A DNA stretch of 64,000 bases from Xanthomonas sp. XNM01 (GTDB lineage Bacteria; Pseudomonadota; Gammaproteobacteria; Xanthomonadales; Xanthomonadaceae). Shown one piece after another: positions 25,710-35,105 of the stretch. The number at the start of each line of letters is the position of its first letter. The first letter of the stretch is position 1. The stretch spans positions 62,001 through 126,000 of the forward strand of contig NZ_JACVAP010000005.1 of NCBI RefSeq assembly GCF_014851915.1, in the 5' to 3' direction. The notes under the pieces are model-generated. The model made no database searches. It saw only the letters and a program-made list of their open reading frames with translations, and was not told where the DNA came from. The position numbers were made by a program, and so were the translations under genes.

Positions 25710-25930
25710 GTAGGAGCGGGCTTGACCGCGACCGCCATCCGTCCGGCCCCGGCCAACGCCTCCCCACGCACGGCTGTCGCGGCTGCGGCCGCTCCTACAC
25801 AAGCGATCAGCGCCCCAGGCGAGGTCAAGCCCTGCCCCGTAGGAGCGGGCTGGACCGCGACCGCCATCCTTCCGGCCCCGGCCAACGCCTCCCCACGCAT
25901 GGCTGTCGCGGCTGCGGCCGCTCCTACAGA
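25710..25930. repeat. Two GTAG REP pairs, period 129 bp
   Basis: CGTAGGAGCGGGCTKGACCGCG begins at 25709 and 25838; each is followed by ACCGCCATCC, CCGGCCCCGGCCAACGCC, then the inverse arm GGCTGTCGCGGCTGCGGCCG-CTCCTACA. The arms are the same GTAG element as in the 173-bp array, but the linker differs. They fill most of the 416-bp gap between the LysR gene and the peptidase gene. Confidence 0.8.
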
Positions 25931-26051
25931 GGCGGCAGCGCTCCACACCCGGGCAATCCCCGCCCCAACCAATGGCACCCGCCCCTGGTCTCCGCTGCAA
26001 CTATCCTGTCCGGTCATGTCGGCCACCGTGCCGCCGCTTCCGGAGACGACC

Positions 26052-28166
26052 TTGAAGAAGACCCTGCTGACCGCCGCCACGCTGCTGGCCCTCGGTATCG
26101 CCGCCCAGGCCACCGCCCACGAGCGCCATGCCTGCGCCGACGACACCTGCAGCCAGCAGTGGCTGTTCGAGGCCGGTGAGGCCGCTGGCGGTGGCGACAC
26201 CATCGCCGCCACCCGCTATGGCACCTGGGGCATCGACACCGCCGGCATGGACCGCACCGTCTCGCCGGGCGCCGATTTCTTCGCCTACGCCAACGGCACC
26301 TGGGCCAGGAACACCCCGATCCCGGCCGACCAGTCCAGCTACGGCTCGTTCCGCGTGCTGCGCGACCTGTCCGAAGCCCGCGTGCATGCGCTGGTGGAAG
26401 GCTATGCGCTGGGCAACCCGGCCACCGACGGCGACAGCGCCAAGGTGGCTGCGATCTACCGCGGCTTCCTGGACGAGGCGGCCATCGACAAGCTCGGTGC
26501 CGCGCCGCTGAAGGCCCCGCTGGCCCGCATCAAGCAGGCCGACAGCCACGCCACGCAGGCCCAGCTGATGGCCGCGCGCGACACCTTCGGCGTCACCCTG
26601 TTCGGCCTGGGCGTGTCCGACGACCAGCGCGACCCGGACCGCTACACCCTGTACATGAACCAGTCCGGCCTGGGCCTGGGCGACCGCGAGATGTACCTGC
26701 GCGAGAACTTCGCCCCGCAGCGCGAGCGCTACCTGGCCTACATCGCGCAGATGCTGGAGCTGGGCGGCTGGAGCGACCCCAAGGGCAGCGCTGAGGCCGT
26801 GCTGGCCTTCGAGACGCGCGTGGCCGAGGCGCACTGGACCCGCGCCGAGAGCCGCGACCGCGACAAGACCTACAACCCGGTGACCTTCGCCGAGTTCGAC
26901 GGCTACGCGCCGGGCTTCCCGTGGGCCAGCTACTTCACCGCCGCCGGCGTCGACCATGGCGACCGCGCCGTGGTCCGCCAGCGCACCGCCATCCCGAAGC
27001 TGGCCGCGATCTTCGCCGACACCGACGTCGCCACCCTGCAGGCCTGGCAGGCCTTCCACGCCATCGACGACGCCGCGCCGCTGCTGTCGAGCGATTTCGT
27101 CACCGCCCACTTCGAGTTCCGCGACAAGTTCCTGTCCGGCCAGCTGGAGCAGCGCGAGCGCTGGAAGCGCGGCGTCGAACTGGTCGAGCGCAGCATGGGC
27201 GAGGCCATCGGCCGCGACTACGTCGGCCTGTACTTCCCGGCCGACGCCAAGGCCAAGATGGACGCGCTGGTGGCCAACGTGAAGGCGGCCATGGGCGCGC
27301 GCCTGGACACGCTGGACTGGATGAGCCCGGCCACCAAGGCCGAGGCCCACGCCAAGCTGGCCGGCTTCGGCCTGAAGATCGGCCACCCCGACACCTGGCG
27401 CGACTACAGCGCGCTGCGCATCGCCAACGACGACGTGGTCGGCAACGCCCTGCGCGCCAGCGTGTTCGAGTGGGATTACCGCCGCGCCCGCCTGGGCAAG
27501 CAGGTCGACAAGGCCGAGTGGGGCATGACCCCGCAGACCGTCAACGCGTACTACAACTCGGTCAAGAACGAGATCGTGTTCCCGGCCGCGATCCTGCAGC
27601 CGCCGTTCTTCGACCCCGATGCCGACCCGGCGGTGAACTACGGCGGCATCGGCGGCGTGATCGGCCACGAGATCATCCACGGCTTCGACGACCAGGGCCG
27701 CAAGTCCGACGGCAAGGGCGTGCTGCGCGACTGGTGGACCGCCGACGATGCGGCCAAGTTCGAGGTGCAGGCCGCCAAGCTGGGCGCCCAGTACGAGGCC
27801 TACACCTTCCCGCAGCTGCCGGGCATGCACATCAACGGCCGCACCGCGATGGGCGAGAACATCGGCGACCTCGGCGGCCTGACCATCTCGCTGGAAGCCT
27901 ACCGCCGCTCGCTGGGCGGCAAGCCGGCGCCGGTGATCGACGGCTTCAGCGGCGAACAGCGCCTGTTCCTGGGCTGGGCGCAGGTGTGGCGCACCCTGTG
28001 GCGCGACGACGCGCTGCGCCAGCAGCTGGTCAACGGCACACACTCGCCGGGCCACATCCGCGCCTTCGCCCCGCTGCGCAACATCGATGCCTGGTACGAC
28101 GCCTTCGGCATCAAGCAGGGCGACCCGCTGTACATCGCCCCGGAAGACCGGGTGCGGATCTGGTGA
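26052..28166 (+). CDS. M13-family zinc metallopeptidase (PepO/neprilysin-like)
   Basis: A 704-residue secreted endopeptidase. I chose TTG 26052 because GGAG sits 6 bp before it and it gives a standard signal peptide (MKKTLLTAATLLALGIAAQA). An ATG at 26016 is in frame but lacks a ribosome site. M13 marks are FFAYANGTWARNTPIP, the NAYYNS substrate motif, zinc ligands His539 and His543 in HEIIH, the third ligand Glu602 in GENIGDLGG (63 residues on, as in neprilysin), and a C-terminal W at the last residue (RVRIW). It probably degrades peptides in the periplasm or outside the cell. Confidence 0.94.
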   Translation: MKKTLLTAATLLALGIAAQATAHERHACADDTCSQQWLFEAGEAAGGGDTIAATRYGTWGIDTAGMDRTVSPGADFFAYANGTWARNTPIPADQSSYGSFRVLRDLSEARVHALVEGYALGNPATDGDSAKVAAIYRGFLDEAAIDKLGAAPLKAPLARIKQADSHATQAQLMAARDTFGVTLFGLGVSDDQRDPDRYTLYMNQSGLGLGDREMYLRENFAPQRERYLAYIAQMLELGGWSDPKGSAEAVLAFETRVAEAHWTRAESRDRDKTYNPVTFAEFDGYAPGFPWASYFTAAGVDHGDRAVVRQRTAIPKLAAIFADTDVATLQAWQAFHAIDDAAPLLSSDFVTAHFEFRDKFLSGQLEQRERWKRGVELVERSMGEAIGRDYVGLYFPADAKAKMDALVANVKAAMGARLDTLDWMSPATKAEAHAKLAGFGLKIGHPDTWRDYSALRIANDDVVGNALRASVFEWDYRRARLGKQVDKAEWGMTPQTVNAYYNSVKNEIVFPAAILQPPFFDPDADPAVNYGGIGGVIGHEIIHGFDDQGRKSDGKGVLRDWWTADDAAKFEVQAAKLGAQYEAYTFPQLPGMHINGRTAMGENIGDLGGLTISLEAYRRSLGGKPAPVIDGFSGEQRLFLGWAQVWRTLWRDDALRQQLVNGTHSPGHIRAFAPLRNIDAWYDAFGIKQGDPLYIAPEDRVRIW

Positions 28167-28180
28167 TATAAGGCACTGCA

Positions 28181-28208
28181 CAGGAACCCCGCTTCGGCGG
28201 GGTTCCTG
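28181..28208. terminator. Strong hairpin after the M13 peptidase gene
   Basis: CAGGAACCCCGC, TTCG tetraloop, GCGGGGTTCCTG: perfect 12-bp arms 14 bp after the stop. A UUCG loop gives high stability. No long T-tract follows. It separates the peptidase from the next gene, which has its own ribosome site. Confidence 0.75.
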
Positions 28209-28252
28209 CTGTCTGGATGTTCACTCTGGAATCGCAACGAGGGGAGTGCGTG

Positions 28253-29512
28253 ATGAAGCACTGGACGTACGCATCGGCGATGGCCGCCTGCCTGTCGGCC
28301 GTCATGGCGTTGCCGCAGGCCGCATCGGCCCAGGACCTGGCGATCACCGGCGCGCGCGTGATCGCCGCACCCGACGCCGCGCCCATCGAAAACGGCACCG
28401 TGCTGGTGCGCGATGGCCGCATCGCCGCGGTCGGTACGCGCGCCGAGGTGCGCGTGCCCGAGGGCGTGCCCGTCATCGATGGCAGCGGCGGCACCCTGGT
28501 GGCCGGCTTCTGGAACAGCCACGTCCATTTCCTCACCCCTGAAACCCGCACCCCGGCGACCACCCCGGCGGACGTGCTGGAAGACGCGCTGCAGCAGATG
28601 CTGACGCGCTGGGGCTTCACCACCGTGTTCGATATCGGTTCCTTCGATGGCGTCGCCGCCGGGCTGCGCACGCGCATCGCCGCCGGCGAGGTGCGCGGGC
28701 CGGACATCCTCTCGGTCGGCCTGCCGTACTTCCCCGAGAACGGCACCCCGTACTACGTCGCCGAGCTGTTCGAATCGCTCGGGGTGCGCAGCGCCGAGGT
28801 GGCCGATGTGCCCGCGGCGAAAGCGCGCGCGGCCCGTGAGCTGGCCGACGGTGCCGATGGCGTGAAGCTGTTCGCTGGCGCGATCGTCGGTGGCCCCGTC
28901 GACGTGCTGCCGATGCGCGTGGACATCGCCACCGCCCTGGTCGAACAGGCGCATGCGGTCGGCAAACCCGCGTTCGCGCACCCGACCAACCGCGAAGGGC
29001 TGGAGGTGTCGCTGGCCAGCGGCGTCGACGTGCTCGCCCACAGCGCCCCGCAGGCCGGCGCCTGGGATGCGGCGCTGGTGCAGCGGCTGCGCGCCGCGGA
29101 CATGGCGCTGATCCCGACCCTGGCCCTGTTCGACGTCGAGATGCGCCGCGAAGGCGCACCCGAAACCGCCATCGACCGCGTCGTCGGCCAGGCCGTACAG
29201 CAGGTCCAGGCGCTGCACGCAGCCGGTGGCGAGATCCTGTTCGGCACCGACATCGGCTACATGCATGAAGCCGACACCACGCGCGAGATCGCACTGCTGG
29301 CGCAGGCCGGCCTGGACTGGCGCGCGATCCTGACCAGCCTGACCACCGCCCCGGCCACGCGCTTCGGCCAGGCCGACCGCAAGGGCCGCATCGCCCCCGG
29401 CCTGCAGGCCGATCTGGTGCTGCTGGATGGCGACCCGACGACGGATGTGGTCGCCTACAGCAACGTCCGCCAGACCTTCCGTGCGGGTGTGGCGGTTTAC
29501 CGGAAGCCCTGA
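28253..29512 (+). CDS. Secreted amidohydrolase-family protein
   Basis: A 419-residue protein with a signal peptide (1 to about 26, ALPQAASAQD). The amidohydrolase fold shows in LVAGFWNSHVHF (HxH metal site, about 85-96), VKLFAGAIVGG with a Lys, AFAHPTNREG (His), DVLAHSAP (His) and FGTDIGYMHE (metal Asp), with the typical C-terminal RKGRIAPGLQADLVLLDGDP. This resembles imidazolonepropionase-like or prolidase-like secreted amidohydrolases; substrate not predictable. GGGGAG precedes ATG 28253. Confidence 0.9.
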   Translation: MKHWTYASAMAACLSAVMALPQAASAQDLAITGARVIAAPDAAPIENGTVLVRDGRIAAVGTRAEVRVPEGVPVIDGSGGTLVAGFWNSHVHFLTPETRTPATTPADVLEDALQQMLTRWGFTTVFDIGSFDGVAAGLRTRIAAGEVRGPDILSVGLPYFPENGTPYYVAELFESLGVRSAEVADVPAAKARAARELADGADGVKLFAGAIVGGPVDVLPMRVDIATALVEQAHAVGKPAFAHPTNREGLEVSLASGVDVLAHSAPQAGAWDAALVQRLRAADMALIPTLALFDVEMRREGAPETAIDRVVGQAVQQVQALHAAGGEILFGTDIGYMHEADTTREIALLAQAGLDWRAILTSLTTAPATRFGQADRKGRIAPGLQADLVLLDGDPTTDVVAYSNVRQTFRAGVAVYRKP

Positions 29513-29567
29513 GGGGGCTGGACGCCCAGCCGACCAAGCAGACCAGCAGGCGCCAAGCCTCTGTATG

Positions 29568-29596
29568 CCCATCTCCCACCCACGGGAGATGGGTTT
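29568..29596. terminator. 10-bp hairpin with TTT, at the left edge of the AT-rich segment
   Basis: CCCATCTCCC, 6-nt loop, GGGAGATGGG followed by TTT. It lies 55 bp after the amidohydrolase stop and about 130 bp before the end of the AT-rich ATPase gene. It can terminate transcription from either side. Confidence 0.6.
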
Positions 29597-29723
29597 GCGG
29601 GGTGGATGTCCCGAATGGGACGATGAATGCGGATCAGAGTAGGACCCCGGGCACGCAGCGTGATCTTGGGCCATGCCTGATGCAGCTGCCTCCCGTTTTC
29701 CGCCTTCAGTAAGCCAGGCGGCG

Positions 29724-32021
29724 TTACTGGTCCGATACGACCTGAATCATCTCGTCGTAGTGTTTCTTGTCCACTTCTTCCATCCATTTGAAGATGTCAC
29801 TGATAACGCTGTGACCTTCTCCGGCAAGGTTCTCCGATGACTCATCCGTTATTTCGATGACATCGCCATGAGAATATTTGTTGATGAAGCGATAGATCTT
29901 CTCTTTTGTTTCCGGGGTCGTGACAACGCAACCTTTCACACCATCATCCATCAATTGGCTGATGTTCCCCCGGCGCTTAGGGAACTTAAATGTAAAGAAG
30001 GACTCAACAAGCTTCCTAGATAAGTTGGCTGTTAAAAAGGCCTCATCTCTATCAAGGCTGGCGTATGTCTTATATTCATAGAGTTTCTTGAATATGTAGT
30101 GATACTCGGAGCCATAGTTTTTCAGTGAGTCATTGGCGTCAACAAGTTTGGAACTACGAGGCAAACTGGACGAAGCTTCGAGTTGATAGAAAAAGCTAAC
30201 ATCCGGCTTATCTTTTCCCTTGTTCTTTCCGGAAAACCAATCCCTTACTAGTTTGAAGTAGGTGAAATTGTGAGTCAGCACGAACAACTGCTTCGCGTCT
30301 TGGCACTGAGTTCGCAAGAAAGAGTAAGCATGGAAAAGATGATTGGAGTCGAAACTTGATACGGGGTCGTCTACAACGACTATGGTGTCTGAGATCTTAT
30401 TTCCGTTCTCACGAAGCTTGGTAATGAAGTAGACAAACGCGATTGCAGTCTTTTCGCCCTCACTCAAGTTTCCGTCATGCTCGCCGATGCCGTTCCGGAT
30501 GATTTCGTATCCTTTCTTGATCTTATTAAATCTGAGTCGAAGCTCAGACCGCCCGATAAATCGATGCAAAGTATCATTGAACTCGTCCGCTCCGATCGTC
30601 TCATTGGAGAGCGAAGCTTCGATTGTTCCGATATCCTGCCTCAATTTTGCGATATCTTCGCCGGCTGCCTTCGCCTCCACCTCCAATTCTTGAGACTTCA
30701 ATTCGTTTGCAGAGTAGTCAAACTCTTGGACCTCCGCGGCAGCGTAGTGAAGCTCCAGCGCTCGCTTGCTCTTTGTCGTCTCGGCCTTGAAGTTGTTAGT
30801 TTTGTTATTGTGCTTCCCAATAACCGAAACGATCGATGCCAACACGGAGTTGAACTGCAAAAGGTCGACATCTGAGACGTCAGTAACGGCTATATCCGTC
30901 TTCTTGGGATCTTCTATTTTGGATGCAAGCGCTCCTCACCATGCCGCGACTTGCGTATTAATCTTCTCCACAACAGCTTCGTACTGGCCTCTCAAAACAT
31001 CAAAATCCGCGGAGAACTCCTTGTAGAAATCAGAAGCTGCGGGCAGTTGATTGGAGGGCGCACCTTGCGACTCGATCCAAGTTGCAGCGCTCTCTAGCCT
31101 GCCTTGAAACTCCGTAAACTCTTTACTGAAGTGAGCAGCAAGGGCTTCAGCACGAGCTGCTGTGAACGGAGAGGAGCAGAATTCACACTTTTCTGATCCG
31201 TGGATCTTATGAATCTCCAAGCCCACCTGCACCCAATCTCGAATGTCAGGGTTATCTGCGAGTCTTTGAATTGCTTGGTTCTCGGCGGTTGTTCCGATCA
31301 AGTTCCTGATCCGTTCCGCTGCCTTCTTAAAGTAAGTTAAATCAATTACATTTGACGCGAATACTATTGCGGCCAATTGATCAGGCTTGGCTGCATTTGT
31401 GAGATCTATGACCTGGGCCTCATCAAGGACTGACTTGGCATCAAGTACATCAGCCTGATGATCTTTAATAAAGGACGCGAGCTTGCGGCGATCATAGTTC
31501 AAGTAATAGCTGTCACTGGTATCAATAGACTGAAGCCCAAGTTTCATTTTCTTTGCAGAATTCGTCATGAACTTTTCAAGCGCATCACGAATCTTCGCAG
31601 CTTCACCACTTTTCTCGCCATGGAACTTGCTTTTCTGCGCAAGCTCAGCCTTTAAATTGTCAAGCTTTCGAACATCCTCGATCTTCTCTTTTGCGATGAG
31701 GAGAATGCTCTTTACCGCCTTGTCCCATTCAATGTTCTGATGAATGAAACTTTGATTGAAGGTTTGAATGTTTAGTGACGTTCCAGAGACGTTTTTATCC
31801 GTAATCATGGATCCGTCTTCGAGAGACAAAGAAAACTGCCCGCCCCCGAATCTTGGCAGAACTGCCCGTAGCTCAATGGAAGAGAATAGGTTAGACAGAG
31901 TAGATTTTCCCGTTCCGTTCCAGCCGTATATAAGGTTGTAACGCCCGAACCTTTTTATTTTGGTGCCATCGAAATCTCTGAAGATTCCAAAGTGCCTGAG
32001 ATGATTGATGCCGACAATCAT
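29724..32021 (-). pseudogene. AAA_13 (RloC/PrrC-like) ATPase gene interrupted by an in-frame TGA
   Basis: One continuous frame of 766 codons broken only by TGA at 30936-30938 (codon 362). Part 1 has Walker A GWNGTGKST (33-41), coiled-coil-rich sequence and a CEFC zinc-hook-like motif (279-282). Part 2 continues in the same frame (GALASKIEDP directly after the stop) with the ABC signature LSEGEK, Walker B IVVVDDP, an LTHN switch, and a C-terminal RKLVE with a later His (YSHGD). This is the plan of AAA_13 ATPases, which include the tRNA-cutting defence proteins RloC and PrrC. AAGGA precedes the start. G+C is near 43% by eye against about 69% around it, a clear sign of transfer. It may be a nonsense-inactivated gene or be read through. 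Confidence 0.85.
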
Positions 32022-32094
32022 TTTTTAATTCCTTTCGTGAAATCGAATATCCCTAACTTCAGTGCCGTGGAAAACAGAAGAAAAAAAGCGAGGA

Positions 32095-32937
32095 CTAATT
32101 CAGGTTCACTAATCCAGTCCCCCGGCACTTCGGAAACTGGCTGCATCCGAGAAAGCCTTCGCCGGTTCGGCGATTGATCCGCTGCACCAGCGCGCTACCG
32201 CAGCGTGGGCAGAAAAGTGCTGCGGTTGGCGCAGCCGTGACGGCCGCAGGCCCAACCACCGGTTCGATCCGCGCCTGCGATGAAGGCAACGTGCCGCCCT
32301 CCCGCTGCACCGCCCGGATCATCTCCAGCAACTGCTCCCCACCAACCAGCTCGATCGGCTTGCCTTGCGCAAACCGCTCGGCGTCGTGTGTGTAGGAGCC
32401 AACGCAGACGATCTTCACTGCATCAGCATGATGGTGCGCCAGCAATCCAGCCATCTCACGCACCACGCTGACGCCCACCTGCTGGCGCTTCCATTGCTTG
32501 CATTGGACGAGCGTGCGGCGGCCGTCCTTGCGCAGGATCAGATCGATGCCGCCGTCCGGGCCGCCCAGGCCGGTCTCTTCGACGCTGTAGCCCTGGCGGC
32601 GGAAGGCCTCGCCCACCAGTTGCTCGAACCGACGCCAGCCGCCTGCAGCCAGGCTCTCCAGCGTGGTGCGCGTGTCCAGGAAGCGCCGTTTGCGGCGTGC
32701 ACCCAGCCATGAGAACAGCGCGGCCATCCAGCAGATGCCGAGTAGAAGCCACGCCAGTGGTGCGAATATCGATCCCGACTGCCGGGAAAATCCCTGCGCC
32801 AGCAATCCGCCCTGATCGGACAGCCACCAGACGACGCCGTAGCGCACCGCGATGAAGCCGGCGATGCCGGCAATGACACCCACCGGCCACGGCATCGCGG
32901 CCAGCGCGTCGAATCCGCTTCCCTTCCTGCGTCCCAT
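32095..32937 (-). CDS. Membrane-anchored Mrr-like restriction endonuclease with C4 zinc finger
   Basis: A 280-residue protein. Two transmembrane helices (about 17-38 and 57-80) are followed by an Mrr-type PD-(D/E)xK domain: GWRRFEQLVGEAFRRQGY, Asp132 in GGIDLIL, and QCK at 145-147 (LVQCKQWKR). The C-terminus is a topoisomerase-type C4 zinc finger with Cys243, Cys246, Cys265 and Cys271 (CPRCG, then FLGCSQFPKC). Mrr-like proteins cut modified or foreign DNA; the membrane anchor is unusual but known in this subgroup. The stop is 73 bp before the AAA_13 ATPase gene on the same strand. Base composition is close to the chromosome, so the two genes may differ in origin. Confidence 0.9.
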   Translation of the reverse strand: MGRRKGSGFDALAAMPWPVGVIAGIAGFIAVRYGVVWWLSDQGGLLAQGFSRQSGSIFAPLAWLLLGICWMAALFSWLGARRKRRFLDTRTTLESLAAGGWRRFEQLVGEAFRRQGYSVEETGLGGPDGGIDLILRKDGRRTLVQCKQWKRQQVGVSVVREMAGLLAHHHADAVKIVCVGSYTHDAERFAQGKPIELVGGEQLLEMIRAVQREGGTLPSSQARIEPVVGPAAVTAAPTAALFCPRCGSALVQRINRRTGEGFLGCSQFPKCRGTGLVNLN

Positions 32938-33220
32938 GCAAGAACCCCCGTTCCGACCTGCAACATAGCGCCGGGGCAGGGATTTGTCAGTATGTATCCA
33001 GCGGCGAATGTCCGGAGCGCGTGTCAGGGACAGTGCCTTCAAGAATTGGACATGCCATCGCTTTCTCCAGCACCCGAACGGTTTCGCCAAAGCGCGGCTT
33101 CTAGAACGTGAAAAGGACCTTCTCCTGCTCCTGACTCCCGACCAAGGCTAGACTGCCTCCACCATGTGATCGTGTGCGCGGGCCATGTTTGCGCGCATAA
33201 CAGCAGAAGGAGCCGTCGTA

Positions 33221-34327
33221 ATGGGCTGCGTCCCACGTGTCCCGCATCTCATCGCTGCTCCATTGGTACTGGCAGCGCTTGTGGCAGCGTGCAAACCGGC
33301 CGCATCGCAGGACACTGCGCCCACCGCAACTGCACCGGCACCTCAGGCACACGCATCAGCGGTGACTTCGACTGCGACGGCTGAAGAGTTCGCCTCGTTG
33401 CCACAGCCTCCTGCAACGTCGCCGCAGCCGTGGGTCCCCTACGTGGTGGAGAAGGCGATGGGCGCGCAGTGGTGCCCGGAAGATCCCAACGACAGCACGA
33501 TGCCCAGCGAGCGCGCGCGCAGCACAGGCCTGATGCACAAACCTTGCCTTGGGCTATTGCCACGACACCTCGCCCAGGTGCTGCTTGCCATCCCCGACGA
33601 AGACATTTTCATTCCAGCCGCGGAGCGCGTAGCACTGGTTCTTGAGCCGCAAGGCTATTTGGCCATACCGGGAAGCGGTACCCGGCCCGACTTCCTGGGC
33701 ACCGTGGATCTCCTCGAAGGCATTACCCTGCGCTCATTTGAAGGCAAGACCGCCGCGGATACGGTCTACCTTGTCCTGGGGCCTTTCCGCTGCATCGATG
33801 ACACCCCTGATATCGCAGCCGAAGGCTCCTACCAGCTTGATGCAGCAGCTTGCAGGTCGGCCTTGGCTGATATCCGCCTTTACGCGTGGTCCGGCAGCGG
33901 CACGCTGACCGATGTCACTGCGCACTACCTGCCTGCTCCGCAGTTGACACTTTCCGAGCGTGCCGCAGCCGAACCTGGATCATTGCAGCTCGACCTCAGC
34001 CACATGAGCCAGGTACCGGCACTGCGCTGGACGGCGCTGCTCAGGAACCGCAATCCGGGCAGTGGCCATGACGACTACGACCCCATTGCCATGCCGACAG
34101 ACGTCCCTGCCGACCGGCGCCTGGGCGACGCCCTGCATTTCGGCTTTGTCATCTGGGACGGCAAGGCCTTCCAGTATCACCAGCGGGTGCCGCGTGCGCA
34201 GTGGCCCACGCCGCATTGTGGTGCAGCACGGCCGGACCCTGGCTGCGATGCGGATGCGAAGGAAGCTGGCCGCTACGCGGACCCTTTTGTTGATGAGCAA
34301 GCCATGCCGGCGAGGAGCGGATCATGA
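33221..34327 (+). CDS. Putative lipoprotein
   Basis: A 368-residue protein with a lipoprotein signal (LVLAALVAAC, Cys about 24). A Pro/Ala/Thr-rich linker (about 25-70) precedes a domain with several cysteines (WCPEDP, KPCLG, FRCIDD, ACRSAL). AAGGAG stands 10 bp before ATG 33221. No family recognised. G+C is somewhat lower than in neighbouring genes. Likely outer-membrane anchored and facing the periplasm. Confidence 0.75.
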   Translation: MGCVPRVPHLIAAPLVLAALVAACKPAASQDTAPTATAPAPQAHASAVTSTATAEEFASLPQPPATSPQPWVPYVVEKAMGAQWCPEDPNDSTMPSERARSTGLMHKPCLGLLPRHLAQVLLAIPDEDIFIPAAERVALVLEPQGYLAIPGSGTRPDFLGTVDLLEGITLRSFEGKTAADTVYLVLGPFRCIDDTPDIAAEGSYQLDAAACRSALADIRLYAWSGSGTLTDVTAHYLPAPQLTLSERAAAEPGSLQLDLSHMSQVPALRWTALLRNRNPGSGHDDYDPIAMPTDVPADRRLGDALHFGFVIWDGKAFQYHQRVPRAQWPTPHCGAARPDPGCDADAKEAGRYADPFVDEQAMPARSGS

Positions 34328-34526
34328 CCAGGTATCGGGGGTCAGTTTTAGTTTCCCTGCTTGCGTGACATATCGGCGGCACGGCACTCACACCGTGCGA
34401 GTGCGCGCACCCTCGGTCACGACGACCACAGTCGGTGCGCGTCCGACATGGGCAAGGCCACGGGCATCATGGATACTCGCCGCGCCGCGCCCGGTGCGGC
34501 CCATCACCTTCAGCGAACGGATACAC

Positions 34527-34952
34527 ATGAAGACAGCACTCCTGGCCATCGCGCTTGCCGCATCCATTCCCAGCGCATTCGCCGCCGAGCCCTTCTGCGA
34601 CACGGGCAAGCCGCATCCGATCGATCTCCAGCTGCGGCGCGATCTCGATCAGTCCGGTGGCGTCACCGTCGACATCCGCGAGGCGCAGGGCACGGCCTAT
34701 CAGGGCTGGGACAGGGAACTGAACCGCGAGTACCGCGAACTGATGGCGCTGCTGTCCGAGGCCGACAAGCCGCGCCTGCGCGACGCGCAGCGTGCCTGGC
34801 TGGCGTTCCAGGAACAGGAGAAGGCGCTGTGGTGGTCGGAGATTTCCGGCGATGGCGGCACGCTGCAGCCCATCGTCGTGTCCGATATCGGCCTGGGGTT
34901 CCTCCGCGAACGCGTCTGCCGCCTGGCGCGCTACAAGGCGGCGCTGCAGTGA
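34527..34952 (+). CDS. Exported LprI/DUF1311-like protein
   Basis: A 141-residue protein with a signal peptide (1-19, ALAASIPSAFAAEP). The mature part follows the DUF1311 plan of helices with conserved WDRELNREYRELMALLSE, RLRDAQRAWLAFQEQE and a C-terminal FLRERVCRLARYKAAL. Members include the lysozyme inhibitor LprI, so a role in protecting periplasmic peptidoglycan is possible. A 200-bp leader without features precedes it. Confidence 0.85.
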   Translation: MKTALLAIALAASIPSAFAAEPFCDTGKPHPIDLQLRRDLDQSGGVTVDIREAQGTAYQGWDRELNREYRELMALLSEADKPRLRDAQRAWLAFQEQEKALWWSEISGDGGTLQPIVVSDIGLGFLRERVCRLARYKAALQ

Positions 34953-35105
34953 GCTGATCGCGCCTTCGCGGATGCCTGGCGATCGGCAGGCGGGGCCGGA
35001 GGTTGCCGGCGGCGTGGGATCGCGCCGTCGTTCAGCCGAAGGTGGCCGGCTCGCGCCTGAACACGCGGCACGAACCGGCACGGCATTCCGGGATCGCATC
35101 CCGCA

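Noticed and set aside
29600-32100. Direct repeats or att sites flanking the AT-rich ATPase gene.
   Set aside because: Comparing about 100 bp on each side by eye gave no convincing repeat longer than 8 bp, and no integrase or transposase gene is present.
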